A stretch of 64,000 nt of DNA from Sphagnum magellanicum (taxonomy: Eukaryota; Streptophyta; Sphagnopsida; Sphagnales; Sphagnaceae): positions 4,650,001 to 4,714,000 of the forward strand of contig CM038916.1 in the NCBI GenBank assembly GCA_021904315.1, read 5' to 3'. A program made the translations under genes and the position numbers. The notes beneath the pieces are model-generated. The model was not told the DNA's origin and ran no database searches. It was given only the letters and a program-made list of their open reading frames with translations. Shown here piece by piece: positions 12,204-22,561 of this stretch (position 1 is its first letter; each line of letters starts with the position of its first letter).

Positions 12204-13310
12204 ATAAAAGTGCAAGTATGAGACTATTCTTTTAAAATCATGTTGTTATTTTTCAATGCTAATAATTTTTTGGCATCAAATGGCCAATTCTTTATATATA
12301 CTCATTTATTTCATGTTTAATGCCAGATTGTTTGATCATAATGCACATATGCAAGAGGAATTTGAAGAAACCAATCTATAGCCAACAAATTTGGATAACT
12401 CAACTTGCACAATAGATGTTAAGGCTTCATAATCTAGAAATGGATATTGTTTTTAGTCTAAGCGCAAAAAGCTCTTGATGACATTCTAGCTGGGAGATTA
12501 ACATCTAAATCCAACTTATGAAGTCTATAAGCATAAATTCCAAGTGAGAATCTGGTCTCTAAGCTAATTTGTTGTTGTGTTAAAAATTTCCATAAACATT
12601 CCAAACTTTTGGTCACATGATGGATATTAACGTAATTTGTTATCTCTTTATGTGATTATTAGATGGGTCCAATATCTTGAGAAGGGTTGACACACCAAAA
12701 GACTAACATGCAATTCAAAATCCATAGAAAAAGGCATATCAAAAGGGATCATTAGTTGGCAATTCCACACCCAAGCCACCATCCAAGAGACAACTCACTA
12801 TTAGTTCACTTAGGACAATCTACACTTGAAAACAAGCTGAAAAAGAAGTGGCACCACCAACCTCTACAACCCGTAGTAAAAGTAAAAATTGGAACTAGAA
12901 TGCCATTCACCAATTACATACTAGTATGTCACTCATGTCTTGGCTTCTAGTTCTATTTATAGTGCAAGTCTTACCAATTTCCATGAAGCAAGATGTATGG
13001 AGGCTGGCCTTGGATGAACCTAAAGAGATTGCATTTTTAGACTTTTAGAAGTAGTTGAGTTACTTCAAGTGGTTTTTGATTATCTTTACAACACATAAAA
13101 CATGCTATCTTTCAATATGCTTGGATTACTAGTTTAATTGTTTTACAAGCCTTAATTTTTGTTTTTTGCATGTGCATGTTTTGAACTTGTTATAATATTT
13201 TTGTTTTCAAGTTTTGCATTTTGATGTCACTTTCAAACAATTTTCATTTACAAGTATTAATTAGCTTGCATTCTATGTGATTTTAGATAATAATACATTC
13301 TATGTTTGAG
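12204..13310. other. Noncoding, no feature recognised
   Basis: AT-rich, with short frames only. The one at 12756-12950 has no family resemblance. Confidence 0.4.
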
Positions 13311-13700
13311 TATTACATAGATTTCAAATGTCTTAATACTACATGGGTTTCAAGTGTCTGAGTACTACATGGATTTCAAATGTCCTAGTATTGCATGGAT
13401 TTCAAGTGTCCTAGTACTACATGGATGACATTACATTGATATAATGGATATTGGGATGCAATGAACAATGTGGCAAGCCAAACTTTTATGTGGCAGACTT
13501 TGCACACTAGGAACTTGGTGTGCAAACTCCATTAGCAAAGTGTGAGTATTGCATGGATTTCAAGTATCTTAAGTACTACATGGATAACATTACATCAACA
13601 TAATGGATATTTGGATGCAATGAACTATTGTGGCAAGCTAGGCTTTTATGTGGTAGGCTCTACCCACCAAAAACTTAATGTGTTGACTCCATTAAATAGA
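13311..13700. repeat. Nested tandem repeats (about 30 bp and 159 bp)
   Basis: First, four or five copies of a 29-31-bp unit like TACTACATGGATTTCAAGTGT (13311-13425). Second, a 159-bp duplication: ATGGATGACATTACATTGAT at 13421 corresponds to ATGGATAACATTACATCAAC at 13580, followed in both by 'ataatggatatt.ggatgcaatgaac' and 'ttttatgtgg'. Confidence 0.7.
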
Positions 13701-14681
13701 CCAAGTTCTATAGTTGGGAGGAAGGAAAATTGCAAATGAGATTTTAAATGGGTTTGAGGTTGGCCTTTTAGAAGACAAGTTGCTATAGACACATATCAAC
13801 CATTTCAATTGTTGTTGGCTACATATAATAATGTAACAACCAATTCTTGAACAAATTTCAACTGTTTTCAAATAGGCTTTGATCCATGGGGCCTGTAATT
13901 GTTTAGTTTGATGGCTTAAACAACCAATAAAAGGTTCAATGAATTTTTTAATGCCAATGAAGTCATGAATCAAAAAATGGCAGAAAAACAACATCCACAA
14001 GCTTAGCCCATTTTTTATATAGTAATTACCTACGTATTAGATGTTGGTAGTCACATAACATCTTTCAACATGGATTCATAATAATACTACTTGTAATGAT
14101 TTAAACCCATTTAATTTGTCCATCAAAAAGATATTTCCCCATAGAAAATGTTGTAAAAATTAATAGGTCCAAGAGTTTAAAGCATGATTTAGACTATTAA
14201 CTTAATTCCTAACACTCAACTCCTTTAGTGCCTTCATATACTAGTTCAAATGTATGGGAGCTCCAATTGTGGAGACAATGAGCACCTGGAGAGCAGAGTT
14301 AATAAGCCAGAGCACCATTGCTCTTGTTGTGAACTTGCATTGCTCACCATTTTGCCTTATTGTTGCTTCCTCCACAATGTAATGTACTTGAAAATTGGCC
14401 TATCATAAAAAAACCCTAATAAAAACCATGTGGTAGATTATAACTTGACCCACAACAATGTACTAAGAAGTAGAGTTAACCTAACAACTTGATCAAAAAT
14501 AAAAATCTAACACAAAACCTTCCAATGACAAAATGATACCTAGTGCATGACTCTTACCTTTGTAGAACAGTTTTAGTGTTGCAAGTATTTCCATGATGTT
14601 ATTCTTTTTGTTAGGCTCCTTTTCTTGCTCCTCAAAATATATTTAAAATTTGTAATTTCAAAGATTGATAACATCAAAATC
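13701..14681. other. Noncoding, downstream of copy A
   Basis: No motif on either strand. This is the 3' side of the minus-strand transposase-like element; I could not find its terminal repeat. Confidence 0.4.
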
Positions 14682-16650
14682 TTAATTTAACAACTGAAAA
14701 GCTTCTAATGCTTCTAGAATGATTTCTGCCACATTATTTTTAAGCTCATAGGTAGCGTAACTTCCCTTCACCATATGGTTTGTGGGTGGCAAAGAAAATT
14801 TTGAGGCCAAAATCAAACGTGAAAACACAAATGTTAAAGGTTGATCATCTTGAAAAAGGTAGGAATGGCTTCCTACTTGTAATCGTTCATACCAATAGCC
14901 TTTAACAACCATGTCACCTTGTGTGCATTCATTCCCATCAAAATATGTGAAATATTTATCCACAACATGAACACCCTTTTCCACTAGCATCAACCAAAAA
15001 GGTTCATTAGTTGTAGTAAGTATTGCAACATTGTCACCTGGATGTAGGTTATCAGTAATCCATTCACCACCAGTACCTACCTCAATCTCTTCATTAGGGT
15101 CATACATGATATCTCGCACCTCTAAAGTATTCTTAGGCCTTAAACACATTAGTATCCATTCAGGCACATGGTTTTTGTTGACACACTGAATTTCAAGATC
15201 TCTACCCATATAACTTTCATAGAAGCAAGAAAGTTGACAATATTAGCAAAGGGTGGGATCTTTAGGTGAAAGAGACCATACTTGGTGTTTAGCCATGATG
15301 CCCTTCACGATTTCACACTCAAAGCTTTTGCTCCTATCAATATCTCTAACTTTCACCTCATGGAAGAACTGGTTTATGTGTTGTCAAACATTTGGATGGG
15401 TTGCATGGTTCTTGTTTGTTTCAAATTTTAGGAATGCCACAACTTGTGCAGCATTTTGAGTCTTCCTGCCCCTAGGCTTAATTTGTTCTTCCCAAATTTT
15501 TCTTTTCAATAATGCCCCTATTCCATCCACCTCCCCCTTTCCATGCCCAATGGCAAAAAAATTCCAAATTAATGAGCATCCATTAGTATTACCTATAGAT
15601 GTGGTGATATAAGGGTATCGTGATACAAAATACTATGCATGCTCCCTTTTTAATTGCCCTGAGTAGCCATCTATCCACACAATGTGTTGCCTTGGAATGC
15701 AATTGACATTTTGCAGATACTACCAATGAAACATGAAAACATGTTGAACAAATAGGGAATCATGACTGGGGTCATTAGAAACATAGTAATGAATGTCCTT
15801 AATGATAGAGTCTGGATTGGTAGGGTTAGGTAAAGGATTGTGTCAATAATTAATGTGCATTAAAATATTGACCTGAAAGTTATGTTAATGCATACTTTGA
15901 ACTTCATTTTGGATCTTCATTATGTAATTTTTAAAGAAATCCACACATGACATAATTGTATTTGATGGTGGATTTTCTAAGCACTACCTGAATTGCATCT
16001 CTTGCTAAGTAATATAATTGTGTAGGATAAATTCCTTGTGATGTGGCTTCAAGTACTCCAACATAACTATAGGATGGGATTCATGATATTCCAATTTTTG
16101 GGCCTTTTTATCCTTTCCATCACTAGTCTTTCCTACAACCTCATATCCAATGCTCTTCCATTGAACCAATTGGTTGGAAATAAGTTCTTTTAGGCATATT
16201 TTCAAGTTGTCAACTTGATAGTTTGAACATAAACTTTCAAGGCAACTTTTTGCATGCCAAAGGGACAATTCAGGTTTTGGACAAAACACTAACATCCACA
16301 ATTGGGTCAAGCCATTGAAAAGAGCTAGGTTTGCATAGCACTTATTTAATGGTTGCGTGGAATCATGCTATTGAATGTTGTAAACTTCATTGTAGGTATA
16401 AGAATAATGGTCATGAATCCCCTTCCCCATGATTCTCATATCATTTATTCCAAGTAAAAGTTCTTGCATCTCTGTGTGGTAGTGACAGCAGTAGGTATTC
16501 CATTGCATCAATTGATGCACAAACCAAGGTCATAGCCGCTTGAAAAATGCAAGCATAATGGGTACCTCAAGATGATTAACCTTGAATGTAGTAAAAAGTT
16601 CTAACTACAAATGAGTGCATATGGTAGTTCCACCATCATTAGTCCAATTT
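14682..16650 (-). pseudogene. Transposase-like protein, exon-2 block, copy A (stops only)
   Basis: Read on the minus strand, one frame runs about 650 codons, broken by roughly ten in-frame stops but no frameshift that I can find. Order of parts: FVHQLMQWNTYCCHYHTEM (cysteine/histidine-rich block, near 16500); a linker; CVDFFKNY with Asp near 15940; IQNEVQSMH; FVQHVFMFHW; WIDGYSGQLK with Asp near 15670; YFVSRYPYIT; IGHGKGEVDG with Asp near 15526; QNAAQVVAFL; and a C-terminal domain (14682-15209, 175 open codons) with GDNVAIL, VVKGYWYERL and ASKFSLPP. Three acidic residues spaced about 90 and 48 apart suggest a DDE/DDD-type nuclease fold, but that is inference. I recall similar uncharacterised SDG/HGKG-DG transposon ORFs in plant and animal genomes and cannot name the superfamily. 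Confidence 0.65.
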
Positions 16651-18899
16651 AAGTTATGTTACATAATCACAGGTTTCATTAAACTTCACTTGAAATCACT
16701 TACACACTTGAACCAAAACAATATCCACAAATCACTTACTCATTTGAACTAGAATAATAAGCATAAATGAGCAGACTCGCTTACAACCCACTTGCAAAAT
16801 GCAATTGGATTTCAAAATGTGATGAGAAATTAAAATGTCTTCATTTTAGTTTTGAATTCTTTGTTGAATTCTATCTCTTGAACACACAATTCAAACTTTG
16901 AACTATCATGATAAGAAACATTAAAACAAATAACCTTCTCTGCTTGCCATGATAATCCATATTGTTAGCATTTTAAAAATGCCTATTTCAAGCAAGTTGT
17001 AATTATCAAAAAATATTGGAACAAATTCAACTTCTATTCCATTCTCATCAAAGTAAAATTACATAATTTCAAAAATCTAGGTTATTTTAAATCAATTAAG
17101 CAAATTGAGACTTAATTCCTTATTGATTACTTACCATTCATGCATTTACATAATCAATTTGGGGCATAGAACAAAATGACAAAAGCTTAATATTTACATT
17201 GAAATAATCACCATAATTACAACAACCAAAATTGCTTTTGCAACATCCAGTGCTTCTAGACCCAAGGCAGCAACCAATGCAAGTCTAGATCCATATTATA
17301 ACAAGTACCATTGCTTTTAAATCTACTGCACAACAACAAGTGCTTGTAGATTCATACCAACAAGTAACACTTGATGGATATGTTGTTGTTGATCTATTAC
17401 ACCAACATTTCCATCATTTGTTAATCTGTTATTGTTGGTTATTAAAAAATGGAAGGATATGTATTGTTGTTGTTGAAGCTTTAAATAACCATTGCATCAT
17501 CAAACAATTCTTGCTAGCTCTAATAACCCAAGTTTCCAATAAACAAAATTGTAACTTAAGAATATATATTTTTAATTTAAAGTTTTACAAAGTTTCAATA
17601 AACACATTCAACCAATCAAGTTTCCAAAATTTTGATCATTTAACAAATAGTCTAAATTTTGGAATATACAAAATTTATTGTGCCACATGTTCCATTAACA
17701 AGATTAATTTTCTAGAACAATTTGAACAAATTATGTAATGATCATCAAACAACTTGATTTGGGCATGGTGCAACTAGTTACAACATATAAACCCATTCAA
17801 ACAAAATGATTATCAAGGTTGAGGTCACAATACTTTGCATTGCAATATTGGATGTTTTCATGGATCGTCATGAAGAAAACGAAAATGTTCAAAAAGATTG
17901 TGATTTCCACTAAAGTGCAACATGATTAAACAACAATTAACATAATCTTTTTTTATTTATCTAAAACTTGTTTCATTTCTTGTGCATTGTTGAAATAAAT
18001 GTACTCACTATTTCCTTTAGCACACCATTGTTGCCTTGAAAGCATAAATATCAAATTTTTACCTAAAACAAAACTAGTGCATCTTTTAAGCACAAGTAGT
18101 GTTGCCCAATGCTACTTAAAGAACAACCAATGTGGATTTTTGCATTAACACTATTGTTTAACTAACACAACTAGTGTTGAAGCAACTAATGTTGACTTTA
18201 GCACAACCAGTGCCAAAGCGATCAATACTTCCTTAAGCACAACTAGTGCTTCCTTAAGTTGCTTTAAGCATAACCAATGCTTCTTTAATAAACTTCCTTA
18301 AACACAACCAATGCTTCCTTAAGCTGCCTTAAGCACAACTAATGTTTTTGTGAGCACAACCAATGTTTTAAAAAGTTTCCTTAAGCATAACCAATGTTTC
18401 TTTAAGTTGCCTTAAGCACAACCAATGCCTCTTTAAGTTGCCTTAAACACAACCAATGCTTCTTTAAATGTAAATAATGTTTCAATATTTATGTAAATAA
18501 CATTTCCTTAATCACAAGCACTTAGTTCCTTGTATAAGTATTCATTTCATTAATTTAGGAGGACATTCCTTACATAAGCAAGGTGCATGCTTATTCTTGA
18601 AGGAGTGGTCATGAATCCACTAGCCAATACTAATCACCATTGTACTTCTATACAAACTAATGCTACTTCTAAAATGTTTTACTACATCGAGCACTCTATG
18701 GTTTTTATTTTAGTTAGAGGAAACACAATACCATAACAACACATTATATAGTGCTACAACTAGGTCTACATATCACCATCATGGAAATTAAATACCCACA
18801 TTCATGATGAAGCATTAAACACCCACATTTCAGAAAGACAAAATCATTTTTGTTTTAATTATGCAAAAAATAAAATAAAATGTTGCAACGCATTGGAAT
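16651..18899. other. Gap between exon blocks of copy A (intron or insertion)
   Basis: No coding similarity seen. The 5' side (minus strand) holds a 31-bp minisatellite (18040-18480). Between 17230 and 17360 there are looser repeats of the words 'aacaagtgctt' and 'gcaacca'. An open stretch at 17340-17738 has no family features and I do not count it as a gene. On the minus strand the sequence just before exon 2 ends ATTTGTAG|TTAG, a plausible splice acceptor. Confidence 0.4.
18040..18480. repeat. Minisatellite, about 31-bp unit
   Basis: Degenerate tandem copies of a unit containing CCTTAAGCACAACCAATG followed by CTTCTTTAAGTTG. The two clearest adjacent copies start at 18410 and 18441, giving a 31-bp period. 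Upstream copies are more diverged, with spacing changed by indels. Confidence 0.75.
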
Positions 18900-19640
18900 C
18901 TTGTGAAACTTGTAAGTAATGTGCCGCATGCTCTTCATGCACCTTTATAGAAATGTGTTGCCTCATCACATCTTTTCAATTAGGAAAAATCACAGTTTGA
19001 GAAGTCCAGAATTGAATCACAAGATTTCTAATGGATGTCCTAAGTGTCTTGACCAATATTGAGTAATCCAAAATGCATTGCTAATTGTATCCATTTGAAT
19101 TCGTCGCTCCAAGGCCTTTCTAATGTTTCTTTTGTCAACTCCCAAAACCTTAACAACACCTTTGTTACTACTAATTGATGAACTAGAAGTAAGCATACAT
19201 ACAATGTTTTTGGCAACTACAAGTTGAGTCTACTTTGGACCTACCAAGTGATTAGTGATCCCATATTTCATGTTGCTCAAGATTTCTTAATTTCGCTTGA
19301 TAGATTGCACATCAATAAGGTATGCAAGAACTACATTTTGTAGGATAGAATGACCAAAAAACTTCTCAAGGATAGCATGTTGAATGGAAGGTTCAAAATC
19401 CTTAATAAGTTCTAGGGAAATTGTTGTTAACTTTCTAGTAATCTTGGTAATCACCTTTTATGACTATCTATCATAACTTTCAAGAGTTTTTAAAAAGACT
19501 TAATAATTTCTAATTAAACAAACTCTTGTGATTTATTTCTAGAAGTTTTAAAAGCTTGGTATCTCCTAACATGTTCTTATGTGTCAGCTTTGCACTTAAC
19601 TTCATATCAGCTTTGATATGCACTCCTTAGGCTATAATCT
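18900..19640 (-). pseudogene. Transposase-like family, exon-1 block of copy A
   Basis: Minus-strand coding relic. Recognisable pieces, N to C: KLLKLLEINHKSLF, a frame change, then KLTTISLELIKDFEPSIQHA, LEKFFGHSILQ, SSISSNKGVVKVLGVDKRN, a frame change, then LVIQFWTSQ, a PN*KDVMRQH segment and HEEHAAHYLQVSQ. The end matches the layout of the fragment at 1650-2417. It lies upstream of, and on the same strand as, the exon-2 block at 14682-16650, so the two are probably halves of one element split by an intron or insertion of about 2.2 kb. The block ends at CACAAG|ATT, as expected if a CAAG|GT donor had mutated. Confidence 0.5.
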
Positions 19641-19797
19641 CCTTCACCCTGAACATTTGCATTTTGAATGTCATTTACGCCTTCTTCGCCCCTTCTAATG
19701 AAGGGTTTTATTTGCACTTGGCATGTTTTTATTGTCAAAAGCCCTATAATGAAACCCACCTACAAATAAAAAACAATCACATAAACCTTAAACCATT

Positions 19798-20595
19798 AGC
19801 TTATGCTCAAAACTTGAAAACTAAAAAAGATAACTTGAGACAAATTTCATTTTGATGGAAAAAACCCTTGTGAACCTATTTTCTTTGGGTTCGAATGCAC
19901 CTTTTTTTAAGATGAAAGGCATTGATCAAGTTTGCGGTGCATGATAGAACCATCACAATCAATTCCCTTGACTTTTGATCCATGCATACACGACTTAACC
20001 CTAGAAACCTTCTCATATGCATATATTCCCAACAAGTATGTAGAAGTTGGAGCATGTGACTACATTCCCAGCTAGTTGCTTATAGAATGTGCAACATCTT
20101 TCATTACCAAATCGGTCTAGAACAGGATCAGATTGAACAACTCATGACAAATTTGCAAATGAAGATCAGTCATCAATTTTGCATAATGAGCCATCAAGGG
20201 CTATCAACCATACATTCCAAACTTGAAGCATTTTTCCATAGTCATGATTTGGGAGGACTTTTTAAAAATGTGTAGAAACCTCCTTATTAGAATCTTGTTC
20301 TTGATCTTCTTCTTCAAACTCGCATTGTTCGATAATGCAAGTAATCTTCAACATCTCCCATATTGCCTTGTCCACTCTAGAGTCTATTGATTTCTCTTTG
20401 AATAAACTTCTTCAAAGATGCAAAATCTCAACATATCTACAAGCTTCTTGTAGCTTTGTCAAATGTTTTTGTTCACAACAACAACTATTGTGCTCAAAAT
20501 TCAAGTCTAATGTGCCTAGAGAAATTACTCTTAGAGGTGGTTACTTCAATGGTTTCTCTACATTTATGTTTCTACTACACTCTTGAACTAAAAAA
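19798..20595 (-). pseudogene. Decayed minus-strand ORF, unrecognised
   Basis: One minus-strand frame stays readable for over 250 codons with a limited number of in-frame stops. Visible parts: VISLGTLDLNFEHN, a cysteine cluster CCCEQKHLTKLQEACRY, VDKAIWEMLKITCIIEQCEF, an acidic stretch EEEDQEQDSNKE, then KVLPNHDYGKMLQVWNVW and, after several stops, KKGAFEPKENRFTRVFSIK. It lies just upstream of copy A of the transposase-like family on the same strand and may be a further 5' exon of that element. I do not recognise the protein. Several stops are TGA or TAG in places where Arg or Gln would fit, consistent with C-to-T decay. Confidence 0.35.
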
Positions 20596-20892
20596 TGAAC
20601 CCTAACGGAAGTTCAAAACTTATCCATAGTGCACATTGACAAAGCAATAACTCATGTACCATATTAGAATTCAAACCTAAATGGAGTTCCTATTCATAAT
20701 GCACACTCGCCACACATACTCCAAACTCAACACTTCACTTGAACCCTATAGTGCTAGACCTTTAACTACAATAATCAATAGAAGTTGTTAGACATCAACC
20801 AAAACTTCCCACTTAATTCATCCATCAAGCCTTTCATCCACTAGAATTGGAGACCTTCATTTATCTTAAGGTCCTTAATGTTCATATAGAAC

Positions 20893-21036
20893 ATTAATCA
20901 TGATCTTTACTTATTTTCAATTTATTTGACATTAAAATATATTAAATGTATTATTATCTATATTCAATTTAATAAATCTATTAAATGTAAAACTTAATAT
21001 CAAATAAATTTAAAATGAGTAAAGATCATGATTAAT
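20893..21036. repeat. Small inverted repeat (about 57-bp arms)
   Basis: ATTAATCATGATCTTTAC at 20893 is matched in reverse complement by GTAAAGATCATGATTAAT ending at 21036. Pairing continues inward through TTATTT..AATTTATTTGA with a few mismatches to a loop of about 30 bp. It could be a small MITE or a hairpin; I see no target duplication. Confidence 0.6.
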
Positions 21037-21499
21037 TCAATTTAATTCCTCCAAAACATCATTTTTGCATCATTTTTAAAATTCAAAATTTTAATTTATT
21101 CTCCATCCACAATTTTTCAAAGAGGAAAATTTGTCTAATTAAGTAAATATAATGTAAAGAAATGAATTATAACACTACAATTCATTATATAAATGAATGC
21201 GTAGAAATAGTAAAAATGTGTATTTGAAAAAAATCAAATGTATTGTGTTAATTAATGTTATAAAAGGATTGTTACAACTGGTTACAATGTTAAGAGAGTC
21301 TTTAAAGTTGTGTAAAACTTGACAAAATCATTTCAAAATTTTGGAGAAGTTCAATAAATACTTATTAAATGTACTCCTTGAAAAAAATTTCATTTGACAA
21401 TGTTATTCCAAATGAAATGTCTCTTGACCGTGATTTCTTAAGATTACTTATTCTTGGAGTGGGTCGTTTTATTGTATTTGCACCCTTATATTTTCTCAT

Positions 21500-22180
21500 A
21501 GTGTTTCATGATTAAAAGTTATACTTGGGTGATTATTGTGGGACATCTAAGGACTAAAATGATGGACATGTCAAGGATTGGACTAACTTTCTAGTGACTA
21601 ATGGTTGGACTTTAAGGACTTATGTGTTTAATGACTATTGGAGCTATGTCAAATGAGTGACTTATGTGGGACATCTAGGGATTGGAATGATGGACATGAC
21701 CAAGGATTGAAGTGACTTCCTAGTGACTAATGGCTAAACTTGGTGGATAAGTATGTGGTTTTAGTGACTAATGGATTTTTTGGGGTAAGTCATGTGGCAC
21801 ATCTAGGGACTAGAATTATAGATGTCAAGGAATACCTAGTGAGTTTTTAGTGACTGTTGGTTAAATTTAGTGAACTTATGTGGTTTTAGTGATTGTTGAC
21901 TCTCTTTGGGTGAGTTATGTGGGACATCTCTAGACTAAAATGATGGACCATAGGGATTAGAATAACTTTTTTGTGACTATTGGCTCTCTTTGGGTGAGTT
22001 ATGTGGGACATCTACAAACTATAATGATGGACCATAAGGACCAGAATAACTTTCTAATGACTGTTGGCTTTCTTTGGGTGAGTTATGTGGGACATATAAG
22101 GATTGGAATGATGAACAAGTTAAGGACTAGAATGACTTTGTACTAATAATGCATAGCTTTTGGTGACTTATGTGGTTGTT
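21500..22180. repeat. Tandem array whose unit changes from about 128 to 84 bp
   Basis: The landmark GGACATCT (or a close variant) falls at 21541, 21669, 21797, 21922, 22006 and 22090, so spacings are 128, 128, 125, 84 and 84 bp. Units share GTGACTTATGTGGGACATCT, 'actaaaatgatggac', 'aaggatt' and 'tttctagtgacta'. The short units lack about 44 bp around the 'gtggttttagtgac' part. No coding sense seen. Confidence 0.75.
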
Positions 22181-22561
22181 ATATTGACTATAAAAATAGT
22201 GACAAAAATAGTGACATAATGGTGATTTATAATATGTTAAAATTATAGATTAAATAATGAAAAAATGGTGATATATGTAGAATATTGTATACAAAATAGT
22301 GTTAGAATTAATGATATGTATACAAGTTTCCTAGGACTAAACTTTTATTTTGATGACTATCATTCTATTTGCATTCTTTTTTCTATGACATGGCCACTTG
22401 TCTATATGGATGAAATATTCATTACACAATTAACATGTGTGTAGGATCAATGCACTATTCTACAGACTAACTAAATGTAGCTTGATGATGACCCCATGAC
22501 CCATGTTATATATATTTCATGTGATGTTTTTTCAAACTAACTTGACTAAAATTCTATTTTG

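Noticed and set aside
14682-15209. The 175-codon frame as an independent small gene
   Set aside because: It continues in the same frame, through stops, into the larger transposase-like relic, and its sequence matches the C-terminus of copy B.
17340-17738. 132-codon open frame
   Set aside because: No motif, biased composition from local repeats, and it lies inside the gap of the minus-strand element.
18040-18480. CRISPR-like array
   Set aside because: Units are contiguous degenerate tandem copies without unique spacers, and the genome is a plant's.
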